Origin: an uncultured Eubacteriales bacterium
Lineage (GTDB): Bacteria > Bacillota > Clostridia > Oscillospirales > Acutalibacteraceae
Assembly: GCA_900317025.1 (NCBI GenBank)
Contig: ONFG01000003.1
Coordinates: forward strand, 21,906 to 85,905
DNA: 64,000 bases
Direction: 5' to 3'
Below, in pieces: positions 1 through 10,601 of this stretch. Below the pieces are notes generated by a model. The model did no database searches. It worked only from the letters and a program-made list of their open reading frames with translations, and had not been told where the DNA came from. A program made the position numbers and the translations under genes. How positions within the stretch are numbered: the first letter of the stretch is position 1; each line of letters starts with the position of its first letter.

Positions 1-88
1 AAAGCTCCCACGTTCCGCATACAAGCTCATAATCGCCCTCTTTCCCGAATATGATTTACTAACGAATGATGCGAAAGGAAGTGCAGAT

Positions 89-1270
89 TTGACAAAAGAC
101 AAAAAGAAGCTTCTATCCGGCGACGGGCTGACCTTTATTCTCGTGACGGCGCTGTTTTTCACCGCCTGCGCAGGCGTATTGACGGACGACCGCACCGCAT
201 CCGACGGAGTGAGAGCGGGGCTTGATTCCTGCCTCGGAGAACTGCTGCCGTCGCTTTTCCCGTTCATGTTCCTCTCGGCGTTCGCGGCGGAGTACGGGAT
301 ATCTGAGCAGCTCGGGCGGCTGCTGTCGCCGGTGACCCGGCTGCTGTTCTATCTTCCGGGAGAGGCGGGCGTGACGGTGCTCTTCAGCCTTGTAGGCGGC
401 TACCCCGTCGGCGCTGTCGGAATTGCCTCGCTGCGAAAAAGAGGCGTTATCACGCCTTCACAGGCGGCGCGGATGCTATGCTTTTGCGTAAACCCAGGTC
501 CGGCTTTTCTTATCGCCACCGTCGGCGAGGACTTTTTCGGCGACCGCAGGCTCGGAGTGCTGCTGTTCTTATCACAAACTGCGGCGTCGGTCGTTGTCGG
601 AGCGACTCTCGGCTTTGCTGCGCGGATAAAATCCCGAAAAAAGCGGGCGGATAAGCCCGCGAATCAGGGCAAAACCGGCTATACCTTTGCAGGCATACGC
701 CGGCGGGATCTCGCTTCGGCTTTTGTGAGCGCAGCAAAAAGCGCCTGCACGTCGGCGGTGTCGCTTTGCTCGCTTGTGGTGCTTTTCTCTGCTTTTTCGC
801 CGCTTCTCATGAAAGCACTCGGCGTATCGAGATCGACGCTGCCGGGGGTGATACTCGGGTGCATATTGGAGGTCACCGACGGAACGGCCGCCGCTGCAGC
901 GATGCGCCTGCCGATCCGGGCGGCTGCTCTCGCTGCGGGCTGGGGCGGGCTTTGCGTTCATTTTCAAGTCTACGCCGCCTCGTCACATAACGGAAAGACA
1001 GCCTGCCCGCCGCTACGCTTTATGTGCGCCAGAGCGGTGACAGGCGGACTTTCCGCTCTGCTGCTGCGATACGCCGGGGAATTCTTCGCGCCCGCAGCAG
1101 CCGTCTTTTCAAACATCGAACATACGGCTGCCCGCCCTACGGCTTTGACGTTCACCTCAAGCGCCGCACTGCTTTTATCAAGCGTGCTGTTCACTCTTTT
1201 CATCGACGAGGGCGGCGATCGGGCAAATAAGCCGGAGGATCATCTGCGGATCTGGGATCCGCGTCTTTAA
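89..1270 (+). CDS. ylbJ: YlbJ-like sporulation integral membrane protein
   Basis: The 393-residue protein is strongly hydrophobic, with several membrane helices, and carries nucleoside-recognition (Gate) type segments such as GGYPVGA (about 103-109) and CVNPGPAFL. This pattern is that of YlbJ, a mother-cell membrane protein needed for spore cortex in Bacillus; its transported substrate is unknown. Length is close to the family's roughly 400 residues. The TTG start is chosen because an AAGGAAGTG ribosome site lies 5 nt upstream. The frame is open to the left edge of the window, so a longer product cannot be excluded. It converges on dnaE; a repeat element and a terminator follow its stop. Family assignment is fairly sure; function is by homology. 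Confidence 0.8.
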   Translation: MTKDKKKLLSGDGLTFILVTALFFTACAGVLTDDRTASDGVRAGLDSCLGELLPSLFPFMFLSAFAAEYGISEQLGRLLSPVTRLLFYLPGEAGVTVLFSLVGGYPVGAVGIASLRKRGVITPSQAARMLCFCVNPGPAFLIATVGEDFFGDRRLGVLLFLSQTAASVVVGATLGFAARIKSRKKRADKPANQGKTGYTFAGIRRRDLASAFVSAAKSACTSAVSLCSLVVLFSAFSPLLMKALGVSRSTLPGVILGCILEVTDGTAAAAAMRLPIRAAALAAGWGGLCVHFQVYAASSHNGKTACPPLRFMCARAVTGGLSALLLRYAGEFFAPAAAVFSNIEHTAARPTALTFTSSAALLLSSVLFTLFIDEGGDRANKPEDHLRIWDPRL

Positions 1271-1298
1271 AGACTCATTGATCTGCTGCTTTTTGATC

Positions 1299-1424
1299 TA
1301 ATACTAATTTCAGATTAAATGCTTTAGTTTGAAATGCGCGTGCTGAACACGCTGAGGCCGCACAAAGCGCGTCATCCCGTCTCATACAAACTCAATTAAA
1401 ATGCTTTTTATTGCGTTTAGTATA
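1299..1424 (+). repeat. Multi-hairpin dispersed element, copy 1
   Basis: This 126 bp stretch is highly similar along its whole length to 37818-37944, with one single-base indel. It contains four consecutive inverted repeats and ends with TACTAA / TTAGTA inverted termini. It begins 28 nt after the ylbJ stop and ends 11 nt before a terminator hairpin, the same arrangement as copy 2. Confidence 0.85.
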
Positions 1425-1435
1425 ACGTATAACAC

Positions 1436-1468
1436 AAAAAGCCTCCCTCAAACGAGAGAAGGCTTTTT
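1436..1468. terminator. Bidirectional terminator between ylbJ and dnaE
   Basis: AAAAAGCC (1436-1443) pairs with GGCTTTTT (1461-1468), with further CTC/GAG pairing inside. It has A and T runs on both sides, so it can serve the two convergent genes. Confidence 0.8.
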
Positions 1469-1471
1469 CTT

Positions 1472-4400
1472 CTATTTCAAAACGACGGCTTCGTCTCCGA
1501 GAACACGGCGAAGCTCGCGAAGCAGTACGTCGTTTATGTCGATATTGTTTTCCCTCGGGAAGTGGTCGTAACGCTTTTCGTCGGCGTAGTAGAACGAAAC
1601 GCGGCTGCGCCCGTCGAAGACCGCGAGCAGCTTTCTCGCATATTCACATTCCTTCGAGTTTTGCGAGGGGAATTTCAAAAACAGGCGCAGCGACGGGTCG
1701 TATGTCTTGCCTCCGTCGGGGCGTGTGTACGACTGCGGCTGCGGCGCTCCCTGAGGTGTCTTCGGTGCGATCCTTACTCTGTCGCAGAAAAGCCGTACTT
1801 CGTCGTCGCCGTCACCGAGCCGTGCGTACAGCTCGACGGCATTGCCTTCAAAGAAGAATCTGCTGTACTCCGCGAGAGTTTTCGGGAATACGATAAGCTC
1901 GGCGCTGCCGGTAAGGTCTTCAATCTGTACGAACGCCATTAGAGAATCCTTTTTCGTCGTGCGGGTGCGAACCTTGTCGATGAGCACAACAAGATGAAGC
2001 AGCGTGCCCTCGAAGCGCTCCGGGTTTGCTACGATGTCGCTGAGCTTATCGAGGCGAACGCTTTTGATGTATGACTCGTATTCCGAAAGAGGGTGACCTG
2101 AGAGATAGATGCCCATTACCTCGCGCTCATACGCGAGAAGGTCGCGCTGTTCAAGCTCGGGCATTTGCGGCAGTCTGAACATGACAGACTCCTGCGGGTC
2201 GTCGTCGCCGAAGAGAGAAAGCTGCCCTTCAACGTTGCGGCGGCGCTCCGCCTCGACGGCTTCAATAAGCTCCTTGTGCGACATCATCAGCTCACGGCGG
2301 TTTGCGCCGAGATCGTCGAGAGCGCCCGCCTTTATCAGGCTGTCTACACCCTGGGCGTTGAGACGCTTGCCCGCAAGGCGCGTGCAGAAGCTTGTAAAGC
2401 TCTTGTACTCTCCGTTTTTCTCGCGCTCGGAGATTATCTCCTTTGCAAGCAGTGAACCGAGGTTCTTTATCGCCATCAGTCCGAAGAAAATGCTGCTTCC
2501 GTGAACGGTGAAGCCGAGGTCGCTTCGGTTGACGTGAGGCGGAAGAACACGGATACCGAGCCGTCTGCACTCGTCGATATACGGTGCAAGCGAACCGTGG
2601 TCATCGAGAAGGCTCGTCATAAGCGCCGCCATATATTGCTTCGGGTAGTGGTATTTGTACCACGCGGTAAGATAGGCAACCGTCGCATACGCCGCCGCGT
2701 GAGATTTATTAAAGGCGTAGGACGCGAAGCTCTCCATCTCGGAGAATATCTCCGAAGCGATCTTTTCGCTGACGCCGCGGCGGACGCAGCCCTCGACCTC
2801 CACGGTGCCGTCTTCATTTTCAAGACCGTAGATGAACACGCGTCGTTCACGCTCCATGACGTCCTTCTTCTTCTTCGACATGGCGCGGCGCACGATATCG
2901 GCTCGTCCGAAAGAGTAGCCCGCAAGCACGCGGAATATCTGCATTACCTGCTCCTGGTAGACGATGCAGCCGTAGGTCACGTTGAGGATATCCTTCAAAA
3001 GCGGGTGCTTGTACGTGACGCGCTCTGGATGGTGGCGGTTCTCGATGTACTTCGGAATCGAGTCCATCGGACCAGGTCGGTATAGTGAGATAACGGCGAT
3101 AAGGTCCTCGACGCTGTCGGGCTTTAGCTGCATTATAACGCTGCGCATCCCCATTGATTCAAACTGGAACACACCGTCGGTATAGCCCTTCGAGATCATA
3201 TTGAAAACGTCCTTGTCGTCGTAGCGGATATCGTCTTCGGTGAAGCCCGGGTCTTCCTTTTGTATCATCAGCCTTGCGTCGTTTAAAACCGTGAGGTTGC
3301 GAAGACCGAGAAAGTCCATTTTGAGAAGCCCGAGCTGCTCGAGCCTCGTCATCGTGTACTGAGTGACGACGGTGTCGTCGTTTTTCGCAAGCGGGACGTA
3401 GGTATCGACAGGGTCGCGAGTTATGACCACACCGGCAGCGTGGGTCGTCGTATTTCTCGGCATACCCTCGACTTTTCTTGCGATGTCGAGCAGTTTTTTG
3501 ACCTCGGGGTCGGTGTCGTAGCGCTGCTTTAGATCCTTCGAGATCGAAAGCGCATTATCTATCGTCATGTTAGGCGAGGCGGGTATCTGCTTTGCGACCG
3601 CGTCAACGACCGAAAGCGGCACGTCGAGTGCCCTGCCGACGTCGCGCACGGAAGCCCTCGCCGCCATCGTACCGAACGAGATTATCTGGGCAACGTGGTC
3701 TCTGCCGTACTTTCTGTTGACGTACTCGATGACCTCCTGGCGGCGGCGCTTGCAGAAGTCGACATCGAAGTCGGGCATACTTACTCGCTCGGGGTTCAAA
3801 AAACGCTCGAAGATGAGGTTGTAGCGGATAGGGTCTACGCTCGTGATTCCGATGCAGTAAGCCGCGAGGCTGCCCGCGCCCGAGCCTCTTCCAGGGCCTA
3901 CCGGAATACCCTGCGAGCGGGCGTAGCGGATAAAGTCATTGACGATCAGATAATAGTCGACGTAGCCCATCTTGTTTACGACGTCAAGCTCATAGTTGAG
4001 CCTGTCGACCAGCTTTTGATCCGGGTCTTCGCCGTAATGCTCCTTTAAGCCCTCAAAGCACAAGCGGCGGAAATATTCAAAGTGATCCTCTCCCCCGGGC
4101 ACCTCGAAGTGCGGCAGCTTTGTTTTGCCAAACTCGAACTCAACGCTGCACCTGTCGGCGATGCGCTGCGTATTCTCTATAGCCTCGGGAGCCTCCGGGA
4201 AGAGGGCGCGCATCTCGTCTTCCGTTTTGATGTAGAATTCTTCCGTTTCAAAGCGCATTCTGTCCGGGTCCTTTATCGTGTGGCCCGTCTGGATGCAGAG
4301 AAGTATCTCATGAGTAGAAGCGTCTTCCTTGTCTACGTAGTGGCAGTCGTTTGTGGCGGCAAGCGGGATATCGAGCGCCTTTGACATCTTGATAAGCTCG

Positions 4401-4960
4401 CGGTTGACTGTCCTTTGCTCGGGAATAGAGTGATCCTGAAGCTCAAGAAAGAAATTGTCATCGCCGAAGAGGTTTTTATAATAGCGCGCCTTCTCGTATG
4501 CGCCGTCGAGGTCGTTTGCGGTTATAAGGCGCGGTATCTCGCCGGCAAGACACGCCGAAAGGCAGATAAGCCCCCCGTGGTATTTCTCCAGGAGCTCGTC
4601 GTCTATCCTCGGGCGGCGGTAGAAGCCTTCCGTCCAGGCAAGCGAGATCATCTTTGTTAGATTTCGGTAGCCCTCCATGTTCTCACACAGCAGGATCATG
4701 TGAAAGGGGCGCGCATCAAGCTCGGGCGTCTTGTCGAAGCGTCTGCGGTTCGCGACGTAAGCCTCGCAGCCGATGATCGGTTTTATGCCCTGAGCCTGCG
4801 CTTCGAGATAAAACTCGACGGCGGCGTACATATTGCCGTGGTCCGTTACGGCTACGGCCTTCTGTCCCTTCTCCTTGACCGATCTGACTAAGTCTTTAAG
4901 GCGGCAGGCGCCGTCGAGCAGGCTGTACTCGCTGTGAAGATGCAGATGAACGAATGGCAT
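1472..4960 (-). CDS. dnaE: DNA polymerase III subunit alpha, DnaE type
   Basis: Replicative DNA polymerase catalytic subunit. The 1162-residue protein opens with the PHP-domain signature HLHSEYSLLDG. The polymerase core has GPGRGSGAGSLAAY and the acidic PDFDVDF motif that binds catalytic metals; an OB-fold region lies near the C-terminus. There is no inserted 3'-5' exonuclease, so this is DnaE rather than PolC. The frame extends 23 codons further upstream, but that would overlap uvrA. The ATG at 4960 has an AGGAGG site 8 nt upstream and reads MPFVHLHLHS, the usual DnaE1 beginning, so it is preferred. It starts 23 nt after the uvrA stop, so the two are probably cotranscribed. Confidence 0.95.
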   Translation of the reverse strand: MPFVHLHLHSEYSLLDGACRLKDLVRSVKEKGQKAVAVTDHGNMYAAVEFYLEAQAQGIKPIIGCEAYVANRRRFDKTPELDARPFHMILLCENMEGYRNLTKMISLAWTEGFYRRPRIDDELLEKYHGGLICLSACLAGEIPRLITANDLDGAYEKARYYKNLFGDDNFFLELQDHSIPEQRTVNRELIKMSKALDIPLAATNDCHYVDKEDASTHEILLCIQTGHTIKDPDRMRFETEEFYIKTEDEMRALFPEAPEAIENTQRIADRCSVEFEFGKTKLPHFEVPGGEDHFEYFRRLCFEGLKEHYGEDPDQKLVDRLNYELDVVNKMGYVDYYLIVNDFIRYARSQGIPVGPGRGSGAGSLAAYCIGITSVDPIRYNLIFERFLNPERVSMPDFDVDFCKRRRQEVIEYVNRKYGRDHVAQIISFGTMAARASVRDVGRALDVPLSVVDAVAKQIPASPNMTIDNALSISKDLKQRYDTDPEVKKLLDIARKVEGMPRNTTTHAAGVVITRDPVDTYVPLAKNDDTVVTQYTMTRLEQLGLLKMDFLGLRNLTVLNDARLMIQKEDPGFTEDDIRYDDKDVFNMISKGYTDGVFQFESMGMRSVIMQLKPDSVEDLIAVISLYRPGPMDSIPKYIENRHHPERVTYKHPLLKDILNVTYGCIVYQEQVMQIFRVLAGYSFGRADIVRRAMSKKKKDVMERERRVFIYGLENEDGTVEVEGCVRRGVSEKIASEIFSEMESFASYAFNKSHAAAYATVAYLTAWYKYHYPKQYMAALMTSLLDDHGSLAPYIDECRRLGIRVLPPHVNRSDLGFTVHGSSIFFGLMAIKNLGSLLAKEIISEREKNGEYKSFTSFCTRLAGKRLNAQGVDSLIKAGALDDLGANRRELMMSHKELIEAVEAERRRNVEGQLSLFGDDDPQESVMFRLPQMPELEQRDLLAYEREVMGIYLSGHPLSEYESYIKSVRLDKLSDIVANPERFEGTLLHLVVLIDKVRTRTTKKDSLMAFVQIEDLTGSAELIVFPKTLAEYSRFFFEGNAVELYARLGDGDDEVRLFCDRVRIAPKTPQGAPQPQSYTRPDGGKTYDPSLRLFLKFPSQNSKECEYARKLLAVFDGRSRVSFYYADEKRYDHFPRENNIDINDVLLRELRRVLGDEAVVLK

Positions 4961-4983
4961 TTTACCGCCTCCTGTTTCTTGAG

Positions 4984-7803
4984 TTAAAGGATCTTTTTGA
5001 GATACTGCCCGGTGTAGGAGCGCTCGCACTGCGCTACCTGCTCGGGCGTCCCCTGTACGACGACCGTACCGCCGCCGCTGCCGCCCTCAGGGCCGAGGTC
5101 GATAATGTAGTCCGCCGTTTTTATGAAGTCCATGTTGTGCTCGATTGTGACTACGGTGTTGCCGCCCTCAACGAGCTGCTGCAGCACGTCGATGAGCACA
5201 TGAACGTCGGCGATGTGAAGACCGGTCGTTGGCTCGTCGAGAATGTATATAGTCCTGCCGGTGGAGCGCTTTGAAAGCTCTGTCGCAAGCTTCACTCGCT
5301 GCGCCTCGCCGCCCGAAAGCGTCGTTGCGGGCTGCCCCAGCTTGATGTAGCCGAGACCTACCTCTTTGAGCGTGCTGATCTTGCGGTGTATCTTCGGGAT
5401 ATTCTTGAAGAATTCGAGCGCCTCGTCGACCGTCATTTCAAGCACATCGTAAATGCTCTTGCCCTTGTACTTGACCTCGAGCGTTTCGTGGTTGTAGCGC
5501 CTGCCCTTACAGATCTCGCAGGGGACGTAAACGTCGGGAAGGAAATGCATCTCGATCTTCAGAATGCCGTCGCCCTCGCACGATTCGCAGCGCCCGCCCC
5601 TGACGTTGAACGAGAATCTGCCGGAGTTGTAGCCTCTGATCTTGGCGTCGTTCGTCGAGGCGAAAAGCTCACGGATATCGGTGAACACGCCTGTGTACGT
5701 CGCGGGGTTCGAGCGGGGCGTGCGCCCGATCGGAGACTGGTCTATATTTATGACCTTGTCGAGGTATTCAGTACCGATTATGCTCTCGTGCCTGCCCGGG
5801 CGTGTTTTCGCACGGTTAAGCTCATGGGCGAGGTGGTTATAAAGGATCTCGTTTACGAGAGACGACTTGCCCGAGCCGGAAACTCCCGTCACGCAGACAA
5901 ACGTGCCGAGAGGTATCGAGACGTCGATATTTTTAAGGTTGTTCTCCTGAGCGCCCTTAACGGTAAGGAAATTGCCGCTGCCCTGCCGCCTTTCTTCGGG
6001 GATCGGGACGAACTTCTTCTTCGAGAGATACTGCCCTGTAATAGAGCGCTTGCAAGCTTTGACCTTGCTCACGCTGCCGCTGCACACAAGCTCGCCGCCG
6101 TGAACGCCCGCTCCGGGGCCGATGTCGACGATATAGTCAGCGGCGTACATCGTCTCTTCGTCGTGCTCGACTACGATAACGGTGTTGCCGAGGTCACGCA
6201 GATGCTTTAGCGTACCGATAAGCTTCTCGTTGTCGCTCTGGTGCAGACCGATGCTCGGCTCATCGAGAATATAAAGCACACCCATGAGTGACGAACCGAT
6301 CTGCGTTGCAAGGCGTATGCGCTGGCTTTCGCCGCCCGAAAGCGTACCCGACGAACGGGAAAGCGTAAGGTAGCTAAGCCCTACGCTTCTGAGGAAGTTA
6401 AGCCTTGAGCGTATCTCCTTGACGATAAGCTCGCTGATCTTTGCGTCACGCTCGGAAAGCTTAAGCTCGTCTATGAAGGAGAGAGCCTCGTCGATCGAAA
6501 AGTCGCAGAAGCTGCTGATGTTCAAGCCGCCGACCGTGACCGACAGGCTCTCCTTTGAAAGCCTTCTGCCGCTGCACTCGTCGCATGGGATCGCGCTCAT
6601 GAACGACTCGATCTCTTCTTTTATCCATGCGCTTTTTGTCTCTCTGAAGCGGCGCTCAAGGTTGTTGATGATGCCCTCGAACGGCGTTTCATACGTGCCT
6701 GTGCCGTACTCGCTACGGCGCACAAGCTTCAGGCGCTCGCCGTCCGTTCCGTAGAGAATCTTGTGCATTATGTCCTTCGGCAGGTTGCCGACAGGGGTAT
6801 CGAGCGAAAAATCGTATTTTTTTGAGAGGGACTCCATGTACATTGCGGCGATCGTCGAGCCTTCCATCGCCCAACCCGAAGCCTTTATGCCGCCTTGGCG
6901 GATCGACTTCGACGGATCGGGTACGACAAGCCCCTCGTCTATCTTCATGAAGACGCCGAGACCGGTGCATTTCGGGCAGGCTCCGGCAGGATTGTTGAAC
7001 GAGAACATTCTCGGCGAAAGCTCGTCCATGCTGCCGCCGTGGATCGGGCAGGCGTATTTCTGCGAAAAGATGTAATCCTTGTCGTCTATCACATTTATGA
7101 TCGTGATGCCGTCGGCAAGCTTCGATGCCGTTTCGATAGAGTCGGCAAGGCGGGATCGTATCGTCTTCTTGATAACGAGTCTGTCGACTACGATATCGAT
7201 GTTATGCTTTTTATTTTTTTCGAGCTTAATCTCCTCGTCGAGCGAGTAGATCTCGCCGTCTACTCTGGCTCTGGTGTAGCCGTCTTTTCTAGCCTTGTCG
7301 AGCACCTTTGCGTGCTCGCCCTTTTTAGCCTTGACGATCGGAGCAAGGACGAGTACCTTCGTGCCTTCCTCCATTTCGAGCACCTGTCCGACAATCTGGT
7401 CGATGCTCTGCTGCTCGATCGCCCTTCCGCAGACGGGGCAGTGAGGGATGCCGATACGGGCGTAGAGAAGACGCAGGTAGTCGTAGATCTCCGTTACCGT
7501 GCCGACGGTGGAACGTGGGTTCTGGGACGTCGTTTTCTGGTCGATCGAGATGGCAGGGGAAAGACCGTCGATGCTGTCGACGTCGGGCTTGTCTACCTGA
7601 CCGAGAAACATTCGGGCGTAGGACGAAAGCGACTCGACGTAGCGGCGGCGACCCTCGGCGTAGATCGTGTCGAAGGCAAGCGACGACTTGCCCGAGCCGG
7701 AAAGCCCGGTGATAACGACGAGCTTGTCTCTAGGGATAGTTACGTCTATGTTTTTGAGGTTGTGCTCTCTCGCACCCTTTACTATGATATTCTTTTCGGA
7801 CAC
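4984..7803 (-). CDS. uvrA: Excinuclease ABC subunit A
   Basis: DNA-damage recognition ATPase of nucleotide excision repair, working with UvrB. Two ABC modules are visible, each with a Walker A (GLSGSGKSS near residue 31 and GVSGSGKSS near 640) and an LSGGE signature ([12 protein letters not shown] and [12 protein letters not shown]). Zinc-finger cysteine pairs occur at CPVCG, CPKC, CESCEG and CEIC. The 939-residue length suits the family. The GTG at 7803 is chosen because GGAG lies 8 nt upstream; a GTG 39 nt further upstream lacks a ribosome site. dnaE follows 23 nt downstream. No uvrB or uvrC lies in the window, and I saw no clear LexA box upstream. Confidence 0.95.
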   Translation of the reverse strand: MSEKNIIVKGAREHNLKNIDVTIPRDKLVVITGLSGSGKSSLAFDTIYAEGRRRYVESLSSYARMFLGQVDKPDVDSIDGLSPAISIDQKTTSQNPRSTVGTVTEIYDYLRLLYARIGIPHCPVCGRAIEQQSIDQIVGQVLEMEEGTKVLVLAPIVKAKKGEHAKVLDKARKDGYTRARVDGEIYSLDEEIKLEKNKKHNIDIVVDRLVIKKTIRSRLADSIETASKLADGITIINVIDDKDYIFSQKYACPIHGGSMDELSPRMFSFNNPAGACPKCTGLGVFMKIDEGLVVPDPSKSIRQGGIKASGWAMEGSTIAAMYMESLSKKYDFSLDTPVGNLPKDIMHKILYGTDGERLKLVRRSEYGTGTYETPFEGIINNLERRFRETKSAWIKEEIESFMSAIPCDECSGRRLSKESLSVTVGGLNISSFCDFSIDEALSFIDELKLSERDAKISELIVKEIRSRLNFLRSVGLSYLTLSRSSGTLSGGESQRIRLATQIGSSLMGVLYILDEPSIGLHQSDNEKLIGTLKHLRDLGNTVIVVEHDEETMYAADYIVDIGPGAGVHGGELVCSGSVSKVKACKRSITGQYLSKKKFVPIPEERRQGSGNFLTVKGAQENNLKNIDVSIPLGTFVCVTGVSGSGKSSLVNEILYNHLAHELNRAKTRPGRHESIIGTEYLDKVINIDQSPIGRTPRSNPATYTGVFTDIRELFASTNDAKIRGYNSGRFSFNVRGGRCESCEGDGILKIEMHFLPDVYVPCEICKGRRYNHETLEVKYKGKSIYDVLEMTVDEALEFFKNIPKIHRKISTLKEVGLGYIKLGQPATTLSGGEAQRVKLATELSKRSTGRTIYILDEPTTGLHIADVHVLIDVLQQLVEGGNTVVTIEHNMDFIKTADYIIDLGPEGGSGGGTVVVQGTPEQVAQCERSYTGQYLKKIL

Positions 7804-7842
7804 TTTATACACTCCATTTTCACTTTTCTCCAAATACCACAC

Positions 7843-7910
7843 AATATAAAGACTGCACCCGAGATCATAACCCGGATGCAGCTCTCAGAGAAGCGGCTCA
7901 TCCGCCTCTC
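7843..7910 (-). terminator. Tandem hairpins after ftsH
   Basis: Reading the minus strand, two stem-loops follow the ftsH stop. The first pairs 7902-7910 with 7888-7896. The second pairs 7871-7881 with 7853-7863 (11 bp with two wobble pairs) and is followed by TCTTTATATT. This separates ftsH from uvrA. Confidence 0.6.
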
Positions 7911-7916
7911 ATGGTT

Positions 7917-10034
7917 TTATTTTTCGGTCTTGTCGGACTTTTTCTCCTTGCCGAGGAAAGTCTTCTTCGACTTTTCGGCAGTTTTTTTATCCAAAGTTTT
8001 TTTGTCTGCGGACTTATTTGACGCGAGCTTTTTGTCGGAAGGCTTCTTTTCGATCGACTTCTTTTCAGTCGGCTTCTTTGCCGCCGTATCATCGTCTGCG
8101 TTTGCCTTTTCGAGCACAGCTTTTTTCTCACCGCTGCTCTCGTTTTTTTCAGTTTTTTCCTTTTTGGAGGGTGCCTTCTTAGGCTCCTCGTAAGGCTCTC
8201 CCTTCATGATGGCGGTAAACTCCTCGCCGGAGATCTTCTCCTTTTTAAGCAGCACCTCTGCTACCTCATGGAGCTTATCCATGTGCTCGGTGAGTATCTT
8301 CGTAACGGTCTCGTAACCCTCGCTTACAAGGTCGTAGATCTCGTCGTCGATCTCTGAGGCTACCTTCTCGGAGTAGTTCTTTACGTGACCCATGTCTCTG
8401 CCGATGAACACCTCGTCGTTGCTCTTGCCGAAGGCGATCGGACCGAGCTTCTTGCTCATACCGTACTTTGTGACCATGGAACGCGCGATATCGGTAGCTC
8501 TTTCGATGTCGTTGGATGCACCTGTCGTGATATCGCCGAAGATGAGCGACTCGGCAACACGTCCTCCGAGAAGCACGACGATCTCTTCCTTCATCTCGTT
8601 GAAGGAGCTGTACATCTTGTCCTCGCTCGGCAGCGACATCGTGTAGCCGCCTGCGAAGCCTCTCGGGATAATGGATATCTGATGAACGTCGTCCTGCGTA
8701 TCGCAGAAGTAATGCGCGATAGCGTGACCCGTCTCGTGGTAAGCTGTTATCTTCTTGTTTTTCTCGGTCATGACCTTGGAGCGGCGCTCCGTGCCGACTA
8801 CTACCTTGATCGTAGCTTCCTCGATCTCGTCCATAGTGATCGCCTTTTTATCGCGCCTTGCGGCGAGAAGGGCTGCTTCGTTGAGGATATTTTCGAGGTC
8901 TGCGCCGGTGAAGCCTGCCGTCTGAGCGGCAATGACTTTAAGGTCAACATCGGGGCCGAGCGGCTTGTTCTTTGCGTGGATTTCGAGTATCTCTTCACGG
9001 CCGTTGATTGTCGGCTGAGCCATAACAACCTGCCTGTCAAAGCGGCCGGGGCGCAGTAGCGCCGGGTCGAGGATATCGGGGCGGTTAGTAGCCGCGATCA
9101 TGATAACGCCGAGGTTTGCGTCGAAGCCGTCCATCTCAACGAGAAGCTGGTTCAGCGTCTGCTCGCGCTCGTCGTGACCGCCGCCGAGACCTGTTCCTCT
9201 CTGTCTGCCGACGGAGTCGATCTCGTCGATGAAGATGATGCAGGGAGCGTTTTTCTTAGCCTGGTCGAACAAGTCTCTTACTCTCGACGCACCGACGCCG
9301 ACGAACATCTCAACGAAGTCGGATCCGGAGATCGAGAAGAACGGAACGCCCGCCTCGCCTGCTACAGCTCTGGCAAGCAGCGTTTTACCTGTACCCGGAG
9401 GACCCATAAGCAGAACGCCCTTGGGAATCCTCGCGCCGAGAGTGTTGAACTTCTCGGGGTTTTTGAGAAACTCGACTATCTCCTGAAGCTCCTCCTTCTC
9501 CTCGTCCGCGCCTGCTACATCGTCAAACACGTTGCGCTTTTCGCCGTCGTTGGAGTTTTTGATTTTCGCCTTGCCGAAGCTGAGCGTTTTGTCGCCGCCA
9601 AGTCCCCCCGACATTCGCCGCATAATCACTACCCATATTATGATAATGAAAATGATAAGCCCGATATTCGGGATTATCGACCACAGCACGGTGCTGTCGA
9701 TCGAACGCTCGATGTCGTAGGTCATCTTGCTGTCTTCCTTGACATACTCCGAAACGTCGTCAAGGAAGCGCTGCGGGTATGCGAGCGAGTATGTGATCGT
9801 CTCTTCCTTATCCTTGAGCTTGATCTTAAGCTCGCCGCTCTCGGCCTTGAGGTCGAAGTGCTCGACCTGACCCTCGCTGAACATACCGATGATCTCGGAA
9901 TACTCGTGTTCGTCTTTCGGAGTCTGCCATGCGATGAACGCCGCAAGCAAAAGTATCAGGATCGGGAAAACGATCCATAAAACAAGACTTTTCCAATTCT
10001 TCAAACTGTTCTTATTATCCAAGTAAAGATTCAC
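7917..10034 (-). CDS. ftsH: ATP-dependent zinc metalloprotease FtsH
   Basis: Membrane AAA+ protease that extracts and degrades membrane and regulatory proteins. Two membrane segments (about 16-36 and 117-138) flank an extracytoplasmic domain. The AAA module has Walker A GPPGTGKT (211-218), Walker B IIFIDEID and the second-region-of-homology motif LLRPGRFD. The protease has the zinc site HETGH near residue 430. The last 90 or so residues form a lysine-rich low-complexity tail that is unusually long. Start is uncertain: the GTG at 10034 abuts its AGAGGA site, whereas a TTG at 10022 has GGAG 11 nt upstream. It lies 30 nt after hpt, the classic tilS-hpt-ftsH order. Confidence 0.95.
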   Translation of the reverse strand: MNLYLDNKNSLKNWKSLVLWIVFPILILLLAAFIAWQTPKDEHEYSEIIGMFSEGQVEHFDLKAESGELKIKLKDKEETITYSLAYPQRFLDDVSEYVKEDSKMTYDIERSIDSTVLWSIIPNIGLIIFIIIIWVVIMRRMSGGLGGDKTLSFGKAKIKNSNDGEKRNVFDDVAGADEEKEELQEIVEFLKNPEKFNTLGARIPKGVLLMGPPGTGKTLLARAVAGEAGVPFFSISGSDFVEMFVGVGASRVRDLFDQAKKNAPCIIFIDEIDSVGRQRGTGLGGGHDEREQTLNQLLVEMDGFDANLGVIMIAATNRPDILDPALLRPGRFDRQVVMAQPTINGREEILEIHAKNKPLGPDVDLKVIAAQTAGFTGADLENILNEAALLAARRDKKAITMDEIEEATIKVVVGTERRSKVMTEKNKKITAYHETGHAIAHYFCDTQDDVHQISIIPRGFAGGYTMSLPSEDKMYSSFNEMKEEIVVLLGGRVAESLIFGDITTGASNDIERATDIARSMVTKYGMSKKLGPIAFGKSNDEVFIGRDMGHVKNYSEKVASEIDDEIYDLVSEGYETVTKILTEHMDKLHEVAEVLLKKEKISGEEFTAIMKGEPYEEPKKAPSKKEKTEKNESSGEKKAVLEKANADDDTAAKKPTEKKSIEKKPSDKKLASNKSADKKTLDKKTAEKSKKTFLGKEKKSDKTEK

Positions 10035-10064
10035 TCCTCTGTTTTATGTACTTACATACACGAT

Positions 10065-10601
10065 TTAATCTATGTATTTGGGATCAAGAATACCCACGCA
10101 CGGGATGTTCCTGTATTTCTCGTCGTAATCGAGACCGTAGCCGATGACGAACTCGTCCGGGATCTCCGTGCCGAGGTAATCTATCTTTACCTCTTTAACG
10201 CGCCTTGCGGGCTTGCTCAAAAACGAGCAAAGCCTGAGCGAAGCGGGGTTTCGCTTTTTAAGTATCTCCATAACCGCTGAGAGGGTTATGCCGCTGTCAA
10301 TGATGTCTTCAACAATAATAACGTTTTTGCCCTCGATACTCTCGCCTAGATCCTTCTTGATGTTGACTTCGCCGCTGGAGAACGTTCTGCCGCCATAACT
10401 CGAAACGATCATGAAGTCAATGATGCACGGCATCGTAAGCCTTCGCATAAGGTCGCCCATAAAAACGAAGCTGCCCTTCAAAAGCCCGACCAGCACGATC
10501 TCCTTGCCCTCGTAGTCACGGTTGATCTCTCCGGCGAGCCTGTCGACCGTTCGTGCGATCTCTTCCTCGCTGATAAGAACCTTAGATACCACATCTGTCA
10601 T
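10065..10601 (-). CDS. hpt: Hypoxanthine phosphoribosyltransferase
   Basis: Purine salvage enzyme that joins hypoxanthine or guanine to PRPP to give IMP or GMP. The 178-residue protein contains the type I PRTase PRPP-binding loop VIIVEDIIDSGITL (about 94-107). GLLKGSF and the C-terminal region around GYGLDYDEKYRN are also typical of Hpt. The ATG has GGGGTG 6 nt upstream. Its first 20 nt overlap the end of tilS, which implies translational coupling. In Bacillus this neighbourhood also holds tilS and ftsH. Confidence 0.95.
   Translation of the reverse strand: MTDVVSKVLISEEEIARTVDRLAGEINRDYEGKEIVLVGLLKGSFVFMGDLMRRLTMPCIIDFMIVSSYGGRTFSSGEVNIKKDLGESIEGKNVIIVEDIIDSGITLSAVMEILKKRNPASLRLCSFLSKPARRVKEVKIDYLGTEIPDEFVIGYGLDYDEKYRNIPCVGILDPKYID

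Noticed and set aside
4961-5029. Longer start for dnaE
   Set aside because: The extra 23 codons overlap uvrA, and the ATG at 4960 has a strong ribosome site and the conserved N-terminus.
7804-7916. LexA/SOS box upstream of uvrA
   Set aside because: No GAAC-N4-GTTC type site was seen.
6895-8193. Plus-strand frame of 432 codons
   Set aside because: Antisense to uvrA and the end of ftsH; the C-terminal Phe/Ser-rich part is the mirror of the FtsH Lys-rich tail.
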